Notes: a model not told the origin generated them from the sequence alone. A stretch of 64,000 nt of DNA from an uncultured Flavobacteriaceae bacterium (GCA_943789455.1 CALSUE010000001.1:623001-687000), one strand, 5' to 3'; shown: positions 30,659 through 41,331, counted from the stretch's first letter. Made by a program: numbers and translations.

Positions 30659-33166
30659 TTACATTTTATCTCCAAAGAAGATTGCATTCATTAGTAATTT
30701 ATTAGTACCATACCAAAAAGCTCTAAAATTTGTATTATCAGTAAACACAATAACTCTACCCATTCCCATTTTTTGAACTTTAAAAGGAACTGTATTTTTT
30801 ATAACTTTTGAGTTTTCCTTAGAGATGTAACCACTTAATAACGGATTATTTGAATACTGTATGGGATTATTATAACTCTTTTTATCTGCCTTCATAAAGA
30901 GAGTAGTATTTCTGAAAAGTGCTATTTTATCATTCTTATATCCAAAATTAATAGGATGAGAACGATCTATATTGGCCTCAAAAATAGCCCCCCCAATAAC
31001 TTGAGCTCCTCTTTTCAAAGATTTTGCTTCAAAAGAAACATCCTTAATGGTTTCAAAATTTGCACTTTCAAACTCAATATTTATAAATTTGTTTGTGTTT
31101 AACCATTTGGCTGCGCTTCTATATCCAATTAAGGTACCTCCATCACTAACCCATTTTTTTAACTTTTCAATAGATTTTTTATCTAAACCTCGACTATTAG
31201 GTGCAATTAAAACAGAGTACTTACTTATGTCTATACGATTGAAATAAATCATGTCTAATTTTGTAACATGCATATCATAGCGTTGATCAAATAAATGCCA
31301 GATTTCACCAGGATCACTTACATTTATTCCATTACCAACTAACATTGCTACCTTAGGTAATTTAATATTCCTGAAATTATTACTCCCTAAATCTATACCA
31401 TCATTTAAACCTGTAGTAACTCCATTAATTTTTAAATGACTCTCAACAGCTACTTTGTTTAAGAAGTCAAATAATTCTTGTCTATTTAATTTTTGATTTT
31501 GTACAGGAATATGAACGGTTCCATAATCATAATAAACTCCTCCATTTATGAAGTTTTTCATTGAAACTTTTGCACGTAACCCTTTTTTAAGAATGGCATT
31601 TAATGCTTTAGGAGTATAGTATTCATTCCATGGCATTAGATATCCAACAGAACTATTTTTAGTAACAAATCCCTCTTTAATACTTAAGTTTTCAATTTTT
31701 GGACCTGCATTACTTAAAGAAATATTTTCTGAATAATCTACACCAAAAGAATGATTGAATGTCCAAGCAGATACATCATAAAACAAACTGTCTTTAAAAC
31801 TTTTTCTAACATCAAACATTGCTTTAACCAAACGTTGATTTTTTTGATTCATCGGAACTACATAACTATATCCCTTTTTAAACTGTTTACCGTTGGCTGT
31901 AATGTCTGACTTTAATTCGTGAAGTGTAATTTGATGTCTATTTAGTACTTCTGCTAAATGATAACTTTTAGCAGCATCTTTATGATCACCAAATACAATT
32001 GCCTTTGCCTTTGAAGATTCATTTCTTGCTTTTCTATAAAAATCTTGTTGATATTTTAAAATTTTAACACGCATTTCTTTAGCAGCTTCAAGGGTAGACA
32101 TAGCTGCAGTATACTGATTTCTAATTGTAAAAGGAAAGGTTAATAAACCATTAGAGGTTTCTTGAGCATGACCTCTTGAACTTCCTTGTTCAAACAAAAT
32201 CCCTATACCTCCATTAATATCCGGAAATGTAGATCCTTTACCATAGTAAAAATCATCAAAACTTTCTTCCGAATAATATTGAGATCCTATTTTATCCAAT
32301 GCTTTTGCATGATAGTTACCAATTTCTCTAGTTAAATCTTGATTTAATTGTGGTGTTAATGGGTGTGTTCTACTCGGAATACCTGGTTGAAAGAAGAAGG
32401 TTGAATTAGAACCCATTTCATGATGATCTGTTAAAATATTCGGTAACCATTTATGAAATGATGCAATTCTTGCTCTCGATTCAGGTAATTGTACCGGTAA
32501 CCAATCTCTATTCATATCAAACCAATAATGATTTGTTCTACCTTTTGGCCAAACCTCAAAATACTCTCGATCATTTGGGTCTGGGTTTATGTTTTTACTT
32601 TTATTCGTATTTGCCCAATAAGCAAAACGTTGAAGACCATCGGGGTTTAAAGACGGGTCAAATAAGATTACTGTATTTTTTAATAAACTCTCTGTATCCG
32701 GGCTTAAAGAGGCTGCTAAATAATAAGCTGCTGCTAGGGAGGCGTTAGAACCACTTGGCTCATTTCCATGAATTGAGAAACCTTGATAAACAATAATAGG
32801 ATCATTAGATACATCTACATCAGAATCATCTGTAGCCGCAATATGTCTTTCTCTTATCTCATCAATACGTGAATGATTATTTGGAGAAGTGATAGTAAGT
32901 AATAACAAGGGCCTTCCTTCGTATGTTTTTCCTCTATTCTCAATAGAGATTCGATCTGATGAGTTAGCTAATGCTTTCATATACGCTGCAAGCTTGTCAT
33001 GAGTAACGTGCCACTCACCTACTTCATGACCAATAATATCCTTTGGAGTAGGGATCTTATCATTGTAATTTTGACCAGATGGTATGTAATAATTTAGGTT
33101 TATTTCTTGGGAGTTTATTGAAAAAGAAACTGTTAAAAATAAAAAGGTAAGAACTATATTTTTCAT
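30659..33166 (-). CDS. M14 family zinc carboxypeptidase, secreted, with C-terminal GATase1-like region
   Basis: Signal peptide; YQGFSIHGNEPSGSNASLAAAYYL, LFDPSLNPDGLQRFAYWANTN, DMNRDWLPVQLPESRA, LTDHHEMGSNSTFFF. Confidence 0.9.
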   Translation of the reverse strand: MKNIVLTFLFLTVSFSINSQEINLNYYIPSGQNYNDKIPTPKDIIGHEVGEWHVTHDKLAAYMKALANSSDRISIENRGKTYEGRPLLLLTITSPNNHSRIDEIRERHIAATDDSDVDVSNDPIIVYQGFSIHGNEPSGSNASLAAAYYLAASLSPDTESLLKNTVILFDPSLNPDGLQRFAYWANTNKSKNINPDPNDREYFEVWPKGRTNHYWFDMNRDWLPVQLPESRARIASFHKWLPNILTDHHEMGSNSTFFFQPGIPSRTHPLTPQLNQDLTREIGNYHAKALDKIGSQYYSEESFDDFYYGKGSTFPDINGGIGILFEQGSSRGHAQETSNGLLTFPFTIRNQYTAAMSTLEAAKEMRVKILKYQQDFYRKARNESSKAKAIVFGDHKDAAKSYHLAEVLNRHQITLHELKSDITANGKQFKKGYSYVVPMNQKNQRLVKAMFDVRKSFKDSLFYDVSAWTFNHSFGVDYSENISLSNAGPKIENLSIKEGFVTKNSSVGYLMPWNEYYTPKALNAILKKGLRAKVSMKNFINGGVYYDYGTVHIPVQNQKLNRQELFDFLNKVAVESHLKINGVTTGLNDGIDLGSNNFRNIKLPKVAMLVGNGINVSDPGEIWHLFDQRYDMHVTKLDMIYFNRIDISKYSVLIAPNSRGLDKKSIEKLKKWVSDGGTLIGYRSAAKWLNTNKFINIEFESANFETIKDVSFEAKSLKRGAQVIGGAIFEANIDRSHPINFGYKNDKIALFRNTTLFMKADKKSYNNPIQYSNNPLLSGYISKENSKVIKNTVPFKVQKMGMGRVIVFTDNTNFRAFWYGTNKLLMNAIFFGDKM

Positions 33167-33188
33167 TCGTATTTAGATTTGATTTTAA

Positions 33189-33196
33189 CAAAGATA
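33189..33196 (-). promoter_or_regulatory. -7 element (TATCTTTG on minus) for the M14 peptidase gene
   Basis: TAnnTTTG match ~23 nt upstream of start. Confidence 0.45.
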
Positions 33197-33234
33197 TTAA
33201 AAACAAATCTTACTTTTTTTTAGAACAAAACTCT

Positions 33235-33242
33235 TATTTTTG
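33235..33242 (+). promoter_or_regulatory. -7 element (TATTTTTG) for the FAD/Fe-S oxidoreductase transcript
   Basis: TAnnTTTG match; implies a leader of about 115 nt. Confidence 0.45.
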
Positions 33243-33279
33243 ATTAAAAATTATATACCATCTAATAATAAGTTATTCT

Positions 33280-33360
33280 TTGAGTAACTTTCATGAATTG
33301 GTAGATAAAAATAAAGAGGGTATTTCTGAACTATTTTCAGACAATCAATATATTCAATAA
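33280..33360 (+). CDS. Possible 26-aa leader ORF (TTG start) preceding the oxidoreductase
   Basis: MSNFHELVDKNKEGISELFSDNQYIQ*, stop abuts the next ORF; short and unverified. Confidence 0.25.
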   Translation: MSNFHELVDKNKEGISELFSDNQYIQ

Positions 33361-36264
33361 TTGGAAATGATGGAAGAGAGTAAATTGCAAGAAATTAGAA
33401 AAAAATTATCTGGATCACTTGAATATGATGATCTACACAAGGCTCTTTATGCTACAGATGCATCTGTATACAGAAAGATACCTTTAGCAGTAGCCTATCC
33501 AAAAGACCACAATGACCTTCAAGTTTTAATAGAATTTGCAAAATCTAATGGGGTTACCTTGATACCAAGAACAGCAGGAACCTCTTTAGCTGGACAATGT
33601 GTTGGTGAAGGAATCATTGTTGATGTTTCTAAACATTTTACAAGTATTTTAGCTTTTGATGAACTCAATAAAACGATTACTGTAGAGCCAGGAGTAGTAA
33701 GAGATGAACTAAATTTATTTTTAAAACCATTTGGACTCTTTTTTGGCCCTAATACATCCACATCTAATCGTTGTATGATTGGAGGTATGGTTGGAAATAA
33801 CTCATCTGGAAGTACATCTATTAAATATGGAGTAACAAGAGATAAAGTTCTTCAAATTGATGGAATATTAAGTGATGGATCTAAAGCCACATTTAAAGAG
33901 ATATCCTCCAGAGAATTTAAACAAAAAACCCAAATCAAATCTTTAGAAGGTAGTATTTATGCTTCTATATATAACGAACTTTCGCAAAAACAAGTTCAAC
34001 AAGAAATTAAAAACCAATTTCCAAAACCAAGTATTCATAGAAGAAATACAGGTTATGCTGTAGATGAATTACTTGACTCTGATTTGTTTGGTGGTAAAAA
34101 TGACATTATAAACTTAGCTAAACTTTTATCTGGTAGTGAAGGTACATTAGTTTTTTCTACAGCTATCACTTTACAATTAGATGCTGTACAACCTAAAGAA
34201 AGTATAATTGTTGCCTCACATTTTAATAGTATTAACGAAAGTCTTAAAGCAACAGTTTTAGCTATGAATCACGAGTTATATGCTTGTGAATTAATGGATA
34301 AAGTAATCTTAGATTGTACTAAAAACAATCGTGAGCAAGCCAAAAATCGTTTCTTTATTAGTGGAGATCCTGAGGCTATTTTAATGTTTGAAGTTTCTGG
34401 CAACTCTACTGAAACTGCTCATAAAAAAGCAGACAAATTAATTGAAGATTTGAAAGAACATAATTTTGGTTATCATCATCCTAAAATATTGGGAGATGAT
34501 ATCAAACGCATGTTTGACCTGCGTAAAGCTGGTTTAGGATTATTAGGAAATATTATTGGTGATAAAAAAGCTGTAGCATGTATAGAAGATACTGCAGTTG
34601 ATTTAAATGATCTTCCAACATACATTGAAGAATTCACCAAAATAATGGATAAATATCAGCAAAAAGCGGTGTATTACGCTCATGCTGGTGCTGGTGAATT
34701 ACATTTACGTCCAATTTTAAATTTAAAGAAATCTGAGGATGTTTCTTTGTTTAGAAAAATTACTACGGAAACAGCGCTATTGGTAAAAAAATACGGAGGT
34801 TCTTTTAGTGGTGAACACGGAGATGGTATTGTACGTGCAGAATTTATACCTCTGATGATTGGAAATGATAATTATGAATTATTAAGACGTATTAAAAAAG
34901 TATTTGATCCAAATAATATTTTTAACCAAGGAAAAATTACGGATGCTTTTCCAATGGATAAAAGCCTTCGATATGAAATTGATAGAATTGAGCCTGAAAT
35001 TAAAACAATTCAAGATTTTTCAGACAATCAAGGGATTTTAAAATTAGCAGAAAAATGTAATGGGTCTGGAGACTGCAGGAAGCCTGCCTCAGCTGGTGGG
35101 GCTATGTGCCCTAGTTACAGAGCTACAAAAGATGAAAAAGATTCAACCCGTGCAAGAGCGAATACACTTCGTGAATTTTTAACCAATTCTAAACAGGTAA
35201 ACAAATTCAATCATCAAGAGCTTAAAGATGTTTTCGATCTCTGTTTGAGTTGTAAAGCTTGTGCTTCAGAATGTCCAAGTAACGTAGATGTAGCAGCACT
35301 AAAAAGTGAATTTCTTTATCAATATCAGGAAAAAAATGGGTACTCTTTCAGAAATACTATGTTTGCAAATAATGTTAAATATAATAAGATAGGAAGTCTT
35401 GTTCCTAGTCTTACCAATTTGGTCTTAAACACTTATTTAACGAAGTTTATAATGGGTATTTCACTTAAGCGAAGTGTTCCAAAATTGACACCTAAAACAT
35501 TAAAATCTTGGTATAAAAAGCAAATACATTCAAGCAGTCAGAAAATCGTTTATGTTTTTTGTGATGAATTCACTAATTTCTATGATACTGAAATAGGTAA
35601 AGACACCATCACTGTTTTAAAAAAACTTGGTTATAATCCTACCTTTATTAAGCATGAAGAAAGCGGAAGAAGTTTTATCTCAAAAGGTTTTTTAAAGGAA
35701 GCTAAAGCTATAGCAAATAAAAATGTTTCTATTTTTAAAGAATTAATTTCTAAAGAAACTCCTCTTATTGGTATAGAACCTTCAGCTATTTTGACTTTTA
35801 GAGATGAATATATACGATTGGCTGATGACAAGAATTCTGCCACCATTATCTCCAACAATACGTTTACTATAGAAGAATTTCTCCAGAAAGAATTTGATAA
35901 GGGGAACATAAGAAGTAATCAATTTTCTTCAAAAGAAAAGCTGTTGAAAATTCATGGTCACTGCCATCAAAAAGCATTGTCTAGCACTCATGCTACTTTT
36001 TCAATTTTAAATATTCCTCAAAACTACAAGCCTACAATTATGAACACAGGTTGTTGTGGTATGGCTGGATCTTTTGGTTATGAAAAAGAACACTATAGAG
36101 TTAGTATGCAGGTAGGTGAAGATACGTTATTCCCTAAGATAAGAAATATTTCAAATGATATAGAAATTGTTGCATCAGGTACTAGTTGCCGTCATCAAAT
36201 ATATGATGGCACAAAACGAAAAGCCAAACACCCAATCACTATCCTGTGCGAGGCGCTTGTGTAA
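33361..36264 (+). CDS. FAD-binding oxidase fused to 4Fe-4S/CCG-domain protein (D-lactate/glycolate oxidase type); true start probably ATG 33367 or 33370
   Basis: LIPRTAGTSLAGQCVGEGIIVDVSKH, GGMVGNNSSGSTSIKYG, SGEHGDGIVRAEF, CNGSGDCRK, CLSCKACASECPSNVDVAALK, CCGMAGSFGYE. Confidence 0.92.
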   Translation: MEMMEESKLQEIRKKLSGSLEYDDLHKALYATDASVYRKIPLAVAYPKDHNDLQVLIEFAKSNGVTLIPRTAGTSLAGQCVGEGIIVDVSKHFTSILAFDELNKTITVEPGVVRDELNLFLKPFGLFFGPNTSTSNRCMIGGMVGNNSSGSTSIKYGVTRDKVLQIDGILSDGSKATFKEISSREFKQKTQIKSLEGSIYASIYNELSQKQVQQEIKNQFPKPSIHRRNTGYAVDELLDSDLFGGKNDIINLAKLLSGSEGTLVFSTAITLQLDAVQPKESIIVASHFNSINESLKATVLAMNHELYACELMDKVILDCTKNNREQAKNRFFISGDPEAILMFEVSGNSTETAHKKADKLIEDLKEHNFGYHHPKILGDDIKRMFDLRKAGLGLLGNIIGDKKAVACIEDTAVDLNDLPTYIEEFTKIMDKYQQKAVYYAHAGAGELHLRPILNLKKSEDVSLFRKITTETALLVKKYGGSFSGEHGDGIVRAEFIPLMIGNDNYELLRRIKKVFDPNNIFNQGKITDAFPMDKSLRYEIDRIEPEIKTIQDFSDNQGILKLAEKCNGSGDCRKPASAGGAMCPSYRATKDEKDSTRARANTLREFLTNSKQVNKFNHQELKDVFDLCLSCKACASECPSNVDVAALKSEFLYQYQEKNGYSFRNTMFANNVKYNKIGSLVPSLTNLVLNTYLTKFIMGISLKRSVPKLTPKTLKSWYKKQIHSSSQKIVYVFCDEFTNFYDTEIGKDTITVLKKLGYNPTFIKHEESGRSFISKGFLKEAKAIANKNVSIFKELISKETPLIGIEPSAILTFRDEYIRLADDKNSATIISNNTFTIEEFLQKEFDKGNIRSNQFSSKEKLLKIHGHCHQKALSSTHATFSILNIPQNYKPTIMNTGCCGMAGSFGYEKEHYRVSMQVGEDTLFPKIRNISNDIEIVASGTSCRHQIYDGTKRKAKHPITILCEALV

Positions 36265-36284
36265 AATGCAATAACTTTTGATTA

Positions 36285-36776
36285 TTAATTAAGTTGAGCT
36301 AAAAGTTTGATTTTATTCAATTCTATTTTTAATCCATCAACAAAAGCAATATACTCACTTTTTCTTGTCTCTTCAAATAATACCCTGTTGGAAATAATTT
36401 GTTTTTTTATACTCATTTGAGAATCATTTAATAAACTCTCATCAATAAAGTGGATAGAAAATAGATATAATTCAATAATAATAGGTAGAGCTTTTATACC
36501 TTTAGCTGTAGCGATATAACGGGTACTTTTTTTTGTACCTGTAGGATCTAGTTTCTCAATAAAACCATTCACTTGTAAAGATTTTAGCCTATTGGCAAGT
36601 ATGTTACTAGCTATTTTTTCTTTAGATTCTCTAAGTTCTTTGAATCTGGTTTTTTTGTGCAAGATTAAGTCTCTCATTATTAACAATGACCATTTATCTC
36701 CTAACTGTTGAATGGAGTAAGCGATAGCACACGTTGGTTTCGGGGTAATTTTCACGTTTATAATTTTTAATTTCAT
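36285..36776 (-). CDS. HxlR family helix-turn-helix transcriptional regulator
   Basis: CAIAYSIQQLGDKWSLLIMRDLILHKKTRFKELRESKEKIASNILANRLKSLQVNGFIEKL. Confidence 0.88.
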   Translation of the reverse strand: MKLKIINVKITPKPTCAIAYSIQQLGDKWSLLIMRDLILHKKTRFKELRESKEKIASNILANRLKSLQVNGFIEKLDPTGTKKSTRYIATAKGIKALPIIIELYLFSIHFIDESLLNDSQMSIKKQIISNRVLFEETRKSEYIAFVDGLKIELNKIKLLAQLN

Positions 36777-36912
36777 AATAAAACTACAAAAAATACACCC
36801 ACAAACAAAAAAATTAATGAATTTTTAACAATAAAAACAACTCCATAACCTCAGTATTAACATATGTTAAGCTAAGATTTAAACCATAAAAAGTTACAAT
36901 ATGATTTTTTAA

Positions 36913-39567
36913 TTATTTTAGTCTATCTAGACTAGTCAATATTGTATTAATCTTAGCTAATGTGTCAGATTCTTTCTTTCGCTCCAAAACTATAACCTTT
37001 TCAGGAGCATTTTGAACAAAACGTTCATTCAATAATTTTTTCTGAATACCTGTAAGAAAACCTCTTGCTCTTTTTAGTTCTGACTCTAGTTTTAAAATTT
37101 CAGCATCTACATCAATATTCTCCTCAGAAATAGGCACAAAATATTCATTGGATTTAACCCTAAAGGAAGCTCCATCAACTTTTTCTGAAACTTCTTCTAT
37201 AACTGATGTATTCGTTAATTTTTGTATGAGTGCATGAAACTGATTATTATTAATTTCCCTATTTATTACATATAATTTAATGGGATCTCTAAAAGGGATA
37301 TTCTTATCTTTTCTTATGGTCCTTATTCCAGAAATAATAGCTGAAGCCATATCAAATTTTAATATGACTTCATTATCATAGTCTTTTTGAATTGGATAAT
37401 TGGCTATAATTAAAGCCTCATCAGGTGTTCTTCGTGCAATATGATGCCATATCTCCTCTGTTAAAAAAGGCATAAACGGATGTAATACCTTTAAATTATT
37501 TTCTAAAATTTTAACTATTTCATTAAATGTAGTTGCATCAATTGGTTGTTGATATGCGGGTTTTACAATTTCCAATAACCAAGAAGAAAAGTCATCAGTA
37601 ATTAATTTATAAATAATCATTAAAGCATCTGATAATCGATACTTAGAAAAGTGGTCTTCTATCTCTGCTAAAGCTTTTTGAAATTTAGCATTATACCAAG
37701 TTAATCCAATACTTGCTGTTTGAGGCTGAGGTATAGTTTTATCGATCTCCCAACCTTTAATAAGACGAAACGCATTCCAAATTTTATTAGCAAACTGTTT
37801 TCCTTGTTGACATAGTTCTTCATCAAACATTAAATCGTTTCCTGCTGCAGAACTCAACAACAATCCTACTCTAACTCCATCAGCTCCATAAGTTTCAATA
37901 AGTTTTAATGCATCTGGAGAATTCCCTAAAGATTTAGACATTTTACGACGTTGTTTATCACGAACTAAGCCTGTTAAATAAACATTCTGAAATGGTTTTT
38001 CACTTTTGTATTCATATCCTGCAATAATCATTCTGGCTACCCAGAAAAATAAAATATCTGGCCCAGTTACCAAATCATTTGTTGGATAATAATATTTTAT
38101 TTCTTTATTTTCTGGATTTCTTATACCATCAAAAACCGATATTGGCCAAAGCCAAGACGAGAACCAAGTGTCTAATGCATCCTCATCTTGTCGTAAGTCA
38201 TTAATTGAGAAAGATTCCTTAAGATCATGAGTAGAATCCGATAGTTTTTTCTTTGCAATTTGAAAGGCTTCTTCTTTAGTTTCTGCAACTACAAAATCAT
38301 TTTTGCCATTTCCGTAAAAATAAGCTGGAATTTGTTGACCCCACCACAATTGTCTTGAAATATTCCAGTCGCGAATATTTTCCATCCAATGTCTGTAGGT
38401 ATTTTCAAATTTTTTAGGATAGAGATTTATGGCAGGATCATCACCTAAAACAGCTTCAATTGCTGGTTTTACTAGATCTTCCATTCTCAAGAACCACTGA
38501 TCGGACAATCTTGGTTCTATAACAGCTTTAGTTCTTTCAGAGGTCCCAACTTTATTAGTGTGTACTTCTATTTTGACTAAAAACCCTTTTTCCTCTAATT
38601 CCTTAGTTACTTCTTTACGAACAACAAATCTGTCTTTTCCTTCATAATGCAAACCAAATGAATTTAAAGAAGCATCTTCATTAAAGATATCTATTACTTC
38701 TAATGCATGTTTATCACCTAAAATCTTATCATTTTCATCGTGGGCTGGTGTAACTTTTAAACAACCTGTTCCAAACTCTATATCAACGTATTCATCTTCA
38801 ATAATAGGAATAATACGATTACAAATAGGAACTATAGCTTTTTTACCTTTAAGATGTTTAAAACGAGTATCCGTTGGGTTAATACAAATTGCTGAATCAC
38901 CAAAAATGGTTTCAGGGCGTGTTGTGGCGATAGTTAAAAACTCATCACTCCCTTCAATTTTATATTTTATATAATATAAGTTGCCCTGTTTTTCTTCATA
39001 GATCACCTCTTCATCAGATAAGGTTGTTTTGGCTTCTGGATCCCAATTCACCATCCTAAAACCTCTATAAATTAGCCCTTTATTGAATAAATCAACAAAA
39101 ACTTTTATTACAGAATCAGACATTTCAGGATCCATTGTAAAAGCTGTTCTTTCCCAATCACATGAGGCACCCAGTTTCTTAAGCTGATCTAAAATAATAC
39201 CACCATATTCAGACTTCCATTCCCAAGCATGTGCTAAAAACTCCTCACGAGTAAGATCATTTTTATCAATTCCTTGTTCTTTTAATTTAGCGACAACCTT
39301 GGCTTCAGTGGCAATAGAGGCATGATCTGTTCCAGGAACCCAACAAGCATTTTTACCAGACAAACGAGCATGTCTTATGAGTACATCCTGAATGGTGTTA
39401 TTCAGCATATGTCCCATATGCAATACTCCTGTTACGTTAGGTGGAGGAATTACAATGGTATAAGGCTCTCTATCGTCTACTTCAGAATGAAAATAATTGT
39501 GTTTCATCCAATAGTCATACCATTTACTTTCTACTAAACTTGCATCATATTTTGATGGAATACTCAT
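36913..39567 (-). CDS. valS: Valine--tRNA ligase (start set at MSIPSKYDASL; ORF track start 39606 overlaps the promoter)
   Basis: IVIPPPNVTGVLHMGHMLNNTIQDVLIRH, WVPGTDHASIATEAKV, KMSKSLGNSPDALKLIE. Confidence 0.95.
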   Translation of the reverse strand: MSIPSKYDASLVESKWYDYWMKHNYFHSEVDDREPYTIVIPPPNVTGVLHMGHMLNNTIQDVLIRHARLSGKNACWVPGTDHASIATEAKVVAKLKEQGIDKNDLTREEFLAHAWEWKSEYGGIILDQLKKLGASCDWERTAFTMDPEMSDSVIKVFVDLFNKGLIYRGFRMVNWDPEAKTTLSDEEVIYEEKQGNLYYIKYKIEGSDEFLTIATTRPETIFGDSAICINPTDTRFKHLKGKKAIVPICNRIIPIIEDEYVDIEFGTGCLKVTPAHDENDKILGDKHALEVIDIFNEDASLNSFGLHYEGKDRFVVRKEVTKELEEKGFLVKIEVHTNKVGTSERTKAVIEPRLSDQWFLRMEDLVKPAIEAVLGDDPAINLYPKKFENTYRHWMENIRDWNISRQLWWGQQIPAYFYGNGKNDFVVAETKEEAFQIAKKKLSDSTHDLKESFSINDLRQDEDALDTWFSSWLWPISVFDGIRNPENKEIKYYYPTNDLVTGPDILFFWVARMIIAGYEYKSEKPFQNVYLTGLVRDKQRRKMSKSLGNSPDALKLIETYGADGVRVGLLLSSAAGNDLMFDEELCQQGKQFANKIWNAFRLIKGWEIDKTIPQPQTASIGLTWYNAKFQKALAEIEDHFSKYRLSDALMIIYKLITDDFSSWLLEIVKPAYQQPIDATTFNEIVKILENNLKVLHPFMPFLTEEIWHHIARRTPDEALIIANYPIQKDYDNEVILKFDMASAIISGIRTIRKDKNIPFRDPIKLYVINREINNNQFHALIQKLTNTSVIEEVSEKVDGASFRVKSNEYFVPISEENIDVDAEILKLESELKRARGFLTGIQKKLLNERFVQNAPEKVIVLERKKESDTLAKINTILTSLDRLK

Positions 39568-39595
39568 ACTTATTATACTTTTTGCCTTAAGTGTG

Positions 39596-39603
39596 CAAAA
39601 GTA
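39596..39603 (-). promoter_or_regulatory. -7 element (TACTTTTG on minus) for valS
   Basis: CAAAAGTA on plus strand, ~30 nt upstream of ATG 39567. Confidence 0.65.
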
Positions 39604-39646
39604 CAATTATCTGTAGTAATTAAAAGTCTGTTGAATTATTTTTGAT

Positions 39647-39654
39647 TAAATTTG
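39647..39654 (+). promoter_or_regulatory. -7 element (TAAATTTG) for the DUF1573 gene
   Basis: TAnnTTTG match ~28 nt upstream of start. Confidence 0.55.
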
Positions 39655-39682
39655 TTTTGATATTTTTAAAACCTTAATTTTT

Positions 39683-40108
39683 ATGAAAAAGTTTTTTACG
39701 TTTCTTATAATATTATCTGCTACTATTTCCATTGCTCAAGAAGCCGAGGACTTAAAACCAGAATTTAAATTTAAAACTGAGACTATTAATTACGGTAAAA
39801 TAATATCAGGAGCTGATGGTGTAAGAGTGTTTGAATTTACAAACGTAGGAAAATCACCTTTAATTATTTCAAGGGTCCAAGCTTCTTGTGGTTGTACAGT
39901 ACCAAAAAAACCAAATTATCCAATAATGCCAGGCGAGGAAGGGAAAATTGAAGTTGCTTATGATACTAAAAGACTTGGGGGGTTCTCTAAAGCCATCACT
40001 ATTTTCTCAAATGCAAAAAATGAACGTAAAATGGTAAAAATTAAAGGCTATATTGAAAAAACAGTATCATTCGAAAAGAAAAAGAATTTACTATCTGTAG
40101 ATAATTAA
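39683..40108 (+). CDS. DUF1573 domain-containing secreted protein
   Basis: Signal peptide; FKTETINYGKIISGADGVRVFEFTNVGKSPLIISRVQASCGCTVPKKPNYPIMPGEEGKIEVAYDTKRLGGFSK. Confidence 0.9.
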   Translation: MKKFFTFLIILSATISIAQEAEDLKPEFKFKTETINYGKIISGADGVRVFEFTNVGKSPLIISRVQASCGCTVPKKPNYPIMPGEEGKIEVAYDTKRLGGFSKAITIFSNAKNERKMVKIKGYIEKTVSFEKKKNLLSVDN

Positions 40109-40134
40109 AAAACTATAAACTACATAATAATTAA

Positions 40135-41325
40135 ATGCCTTTAATATCAAAAAAAGGAGAACTGATGCCTCAGTCTCCCATAAGAAAATTAGTTCCTTTT
40201 GCAGAAGCTGCTAAAAAAAACGGAATAAAAGTATACCACTTAAATATTGGTCAACCAGACATAAAAACACCTAAAGTTGCTTTAGATGCTGTTAAAAATA
40301 ACAGTATTGAGGTACTTTCATATGCAAGATCTGAGGGATCCGAAATCTATAGAGAAAAGTTAACTCATTATTACAAAAAAAATAATATTAATATAACTCC
40401 TCAAGATATTATTGCCACTACTGGTGGATCTGAGGCGCTATTATTTACTATGGGTAGCATAACTGATCCAGGTGATGAAATTATTATCCCAGAACCATTT
40501 TATGCAAATTATAATGGATTTTCTACTGCATCTGGTGTTACAGTTGTTCCTGTGATTTCAAAAATTGAAAATAATTTTGCACTTCCCAATATTGATGATT
40601 TTGAAAAATTAATAACTAAAAAAACCAAAGCAATTTTAATTTGTAACCCCGGTAACCCAACCGGGTATCTTTACAGTAAGGAAGAAATTCTGAAATTAAA
40701 ACACCTCGTATTAAAACACGATTTATTCTTAATTGCAGATGAGGTCTACAGAGAGTTTGCTTATGATAATAACACCCATCATTCTGTAATGTCTGAAACT
40801 GGTCTAGAGCAGCACGCAATTATGATTGATTCTGTCTCAAAACGATATAGTATGTGTGGTGCAAGAATTGGCTGTATTGTCTCAAAAAACAAAAGGTTTA
40901 TGGATACAGCTATTAAATTTGCTCAAGCTAGATTAAGTCCACCAACTTATGCTTTATTAGCTAGTGAGGCAGCCTTAGACACTCCACAAATTTATTTTGA
41001 TGAGGTTATCGAAGAATATGTTGCGAGAAGAGATACGCTAATAACTGAATTAAAAAAAATTGAGGGTGTAAAAGTTGCTAATCCTAAAGGTGCTTTTTAT
41101 TGTGTAGCAGAGTTACCTGTGACTGATACAGATCATTTTGCACGCTGGATTTTAGAAGAATTTCATCACAACAATGAAACTGTTATGGTAGCTCCAGCTA
41201 GTGGTTTTTATTCTAGTGAAGGTGAGGGTAAAAATCAAGTTCGTATGGCCTATGTCTTAAATAAAGAAGATTTAGTTAGATGTGTTGAGATTTTAAAAAT
41301 AGCTTTAGCTTCCTATAAAAAATAA
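40135..41325 (+). CDS. Class I/II PLP-dependent aminotransferase
   Basis: YHLNIGQPDIKTPKVAL, CNPGNPTGYLYSKEEI, LIADEVYREFAYD, DSVSKRYSMCGARIGC. Confidence 0.92.
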   Translation: MPLISKKGELMPQSPIRKLVPFAEAAKKNGIKVYHLNIGQPDIKTPKVALDAVKNNSIEVLSYARSEGSEIYREKLTHYYKKNNINITPQDIIATTGGSEALLFTMGSITDPGDEIIIPEPFYANYNGFSTASGVTVVPVISKIENNFALPNIDDFEKLITKKTKAILICNPGNPTGYLYSKEEILKLKHLVLKHDLFLIADEVYREFAYDNNTHHSVMSETGLEQHAIMIDSVSKRYSMCGARIGCIVSKNKRFMDTAIKFAQARLSPPTYALLASEAALDTPQIYFDEVIEEYVARRDTLITELKKIEGVKVANPKGAFYCVAELPVTDTDHFARWILEEFHHNNETVMVAPASGFYSSEGEGKNQVRMAYVLNKEDLVRCVEILKIALASYKK

Positions 41326-41331
41326 AAAATG

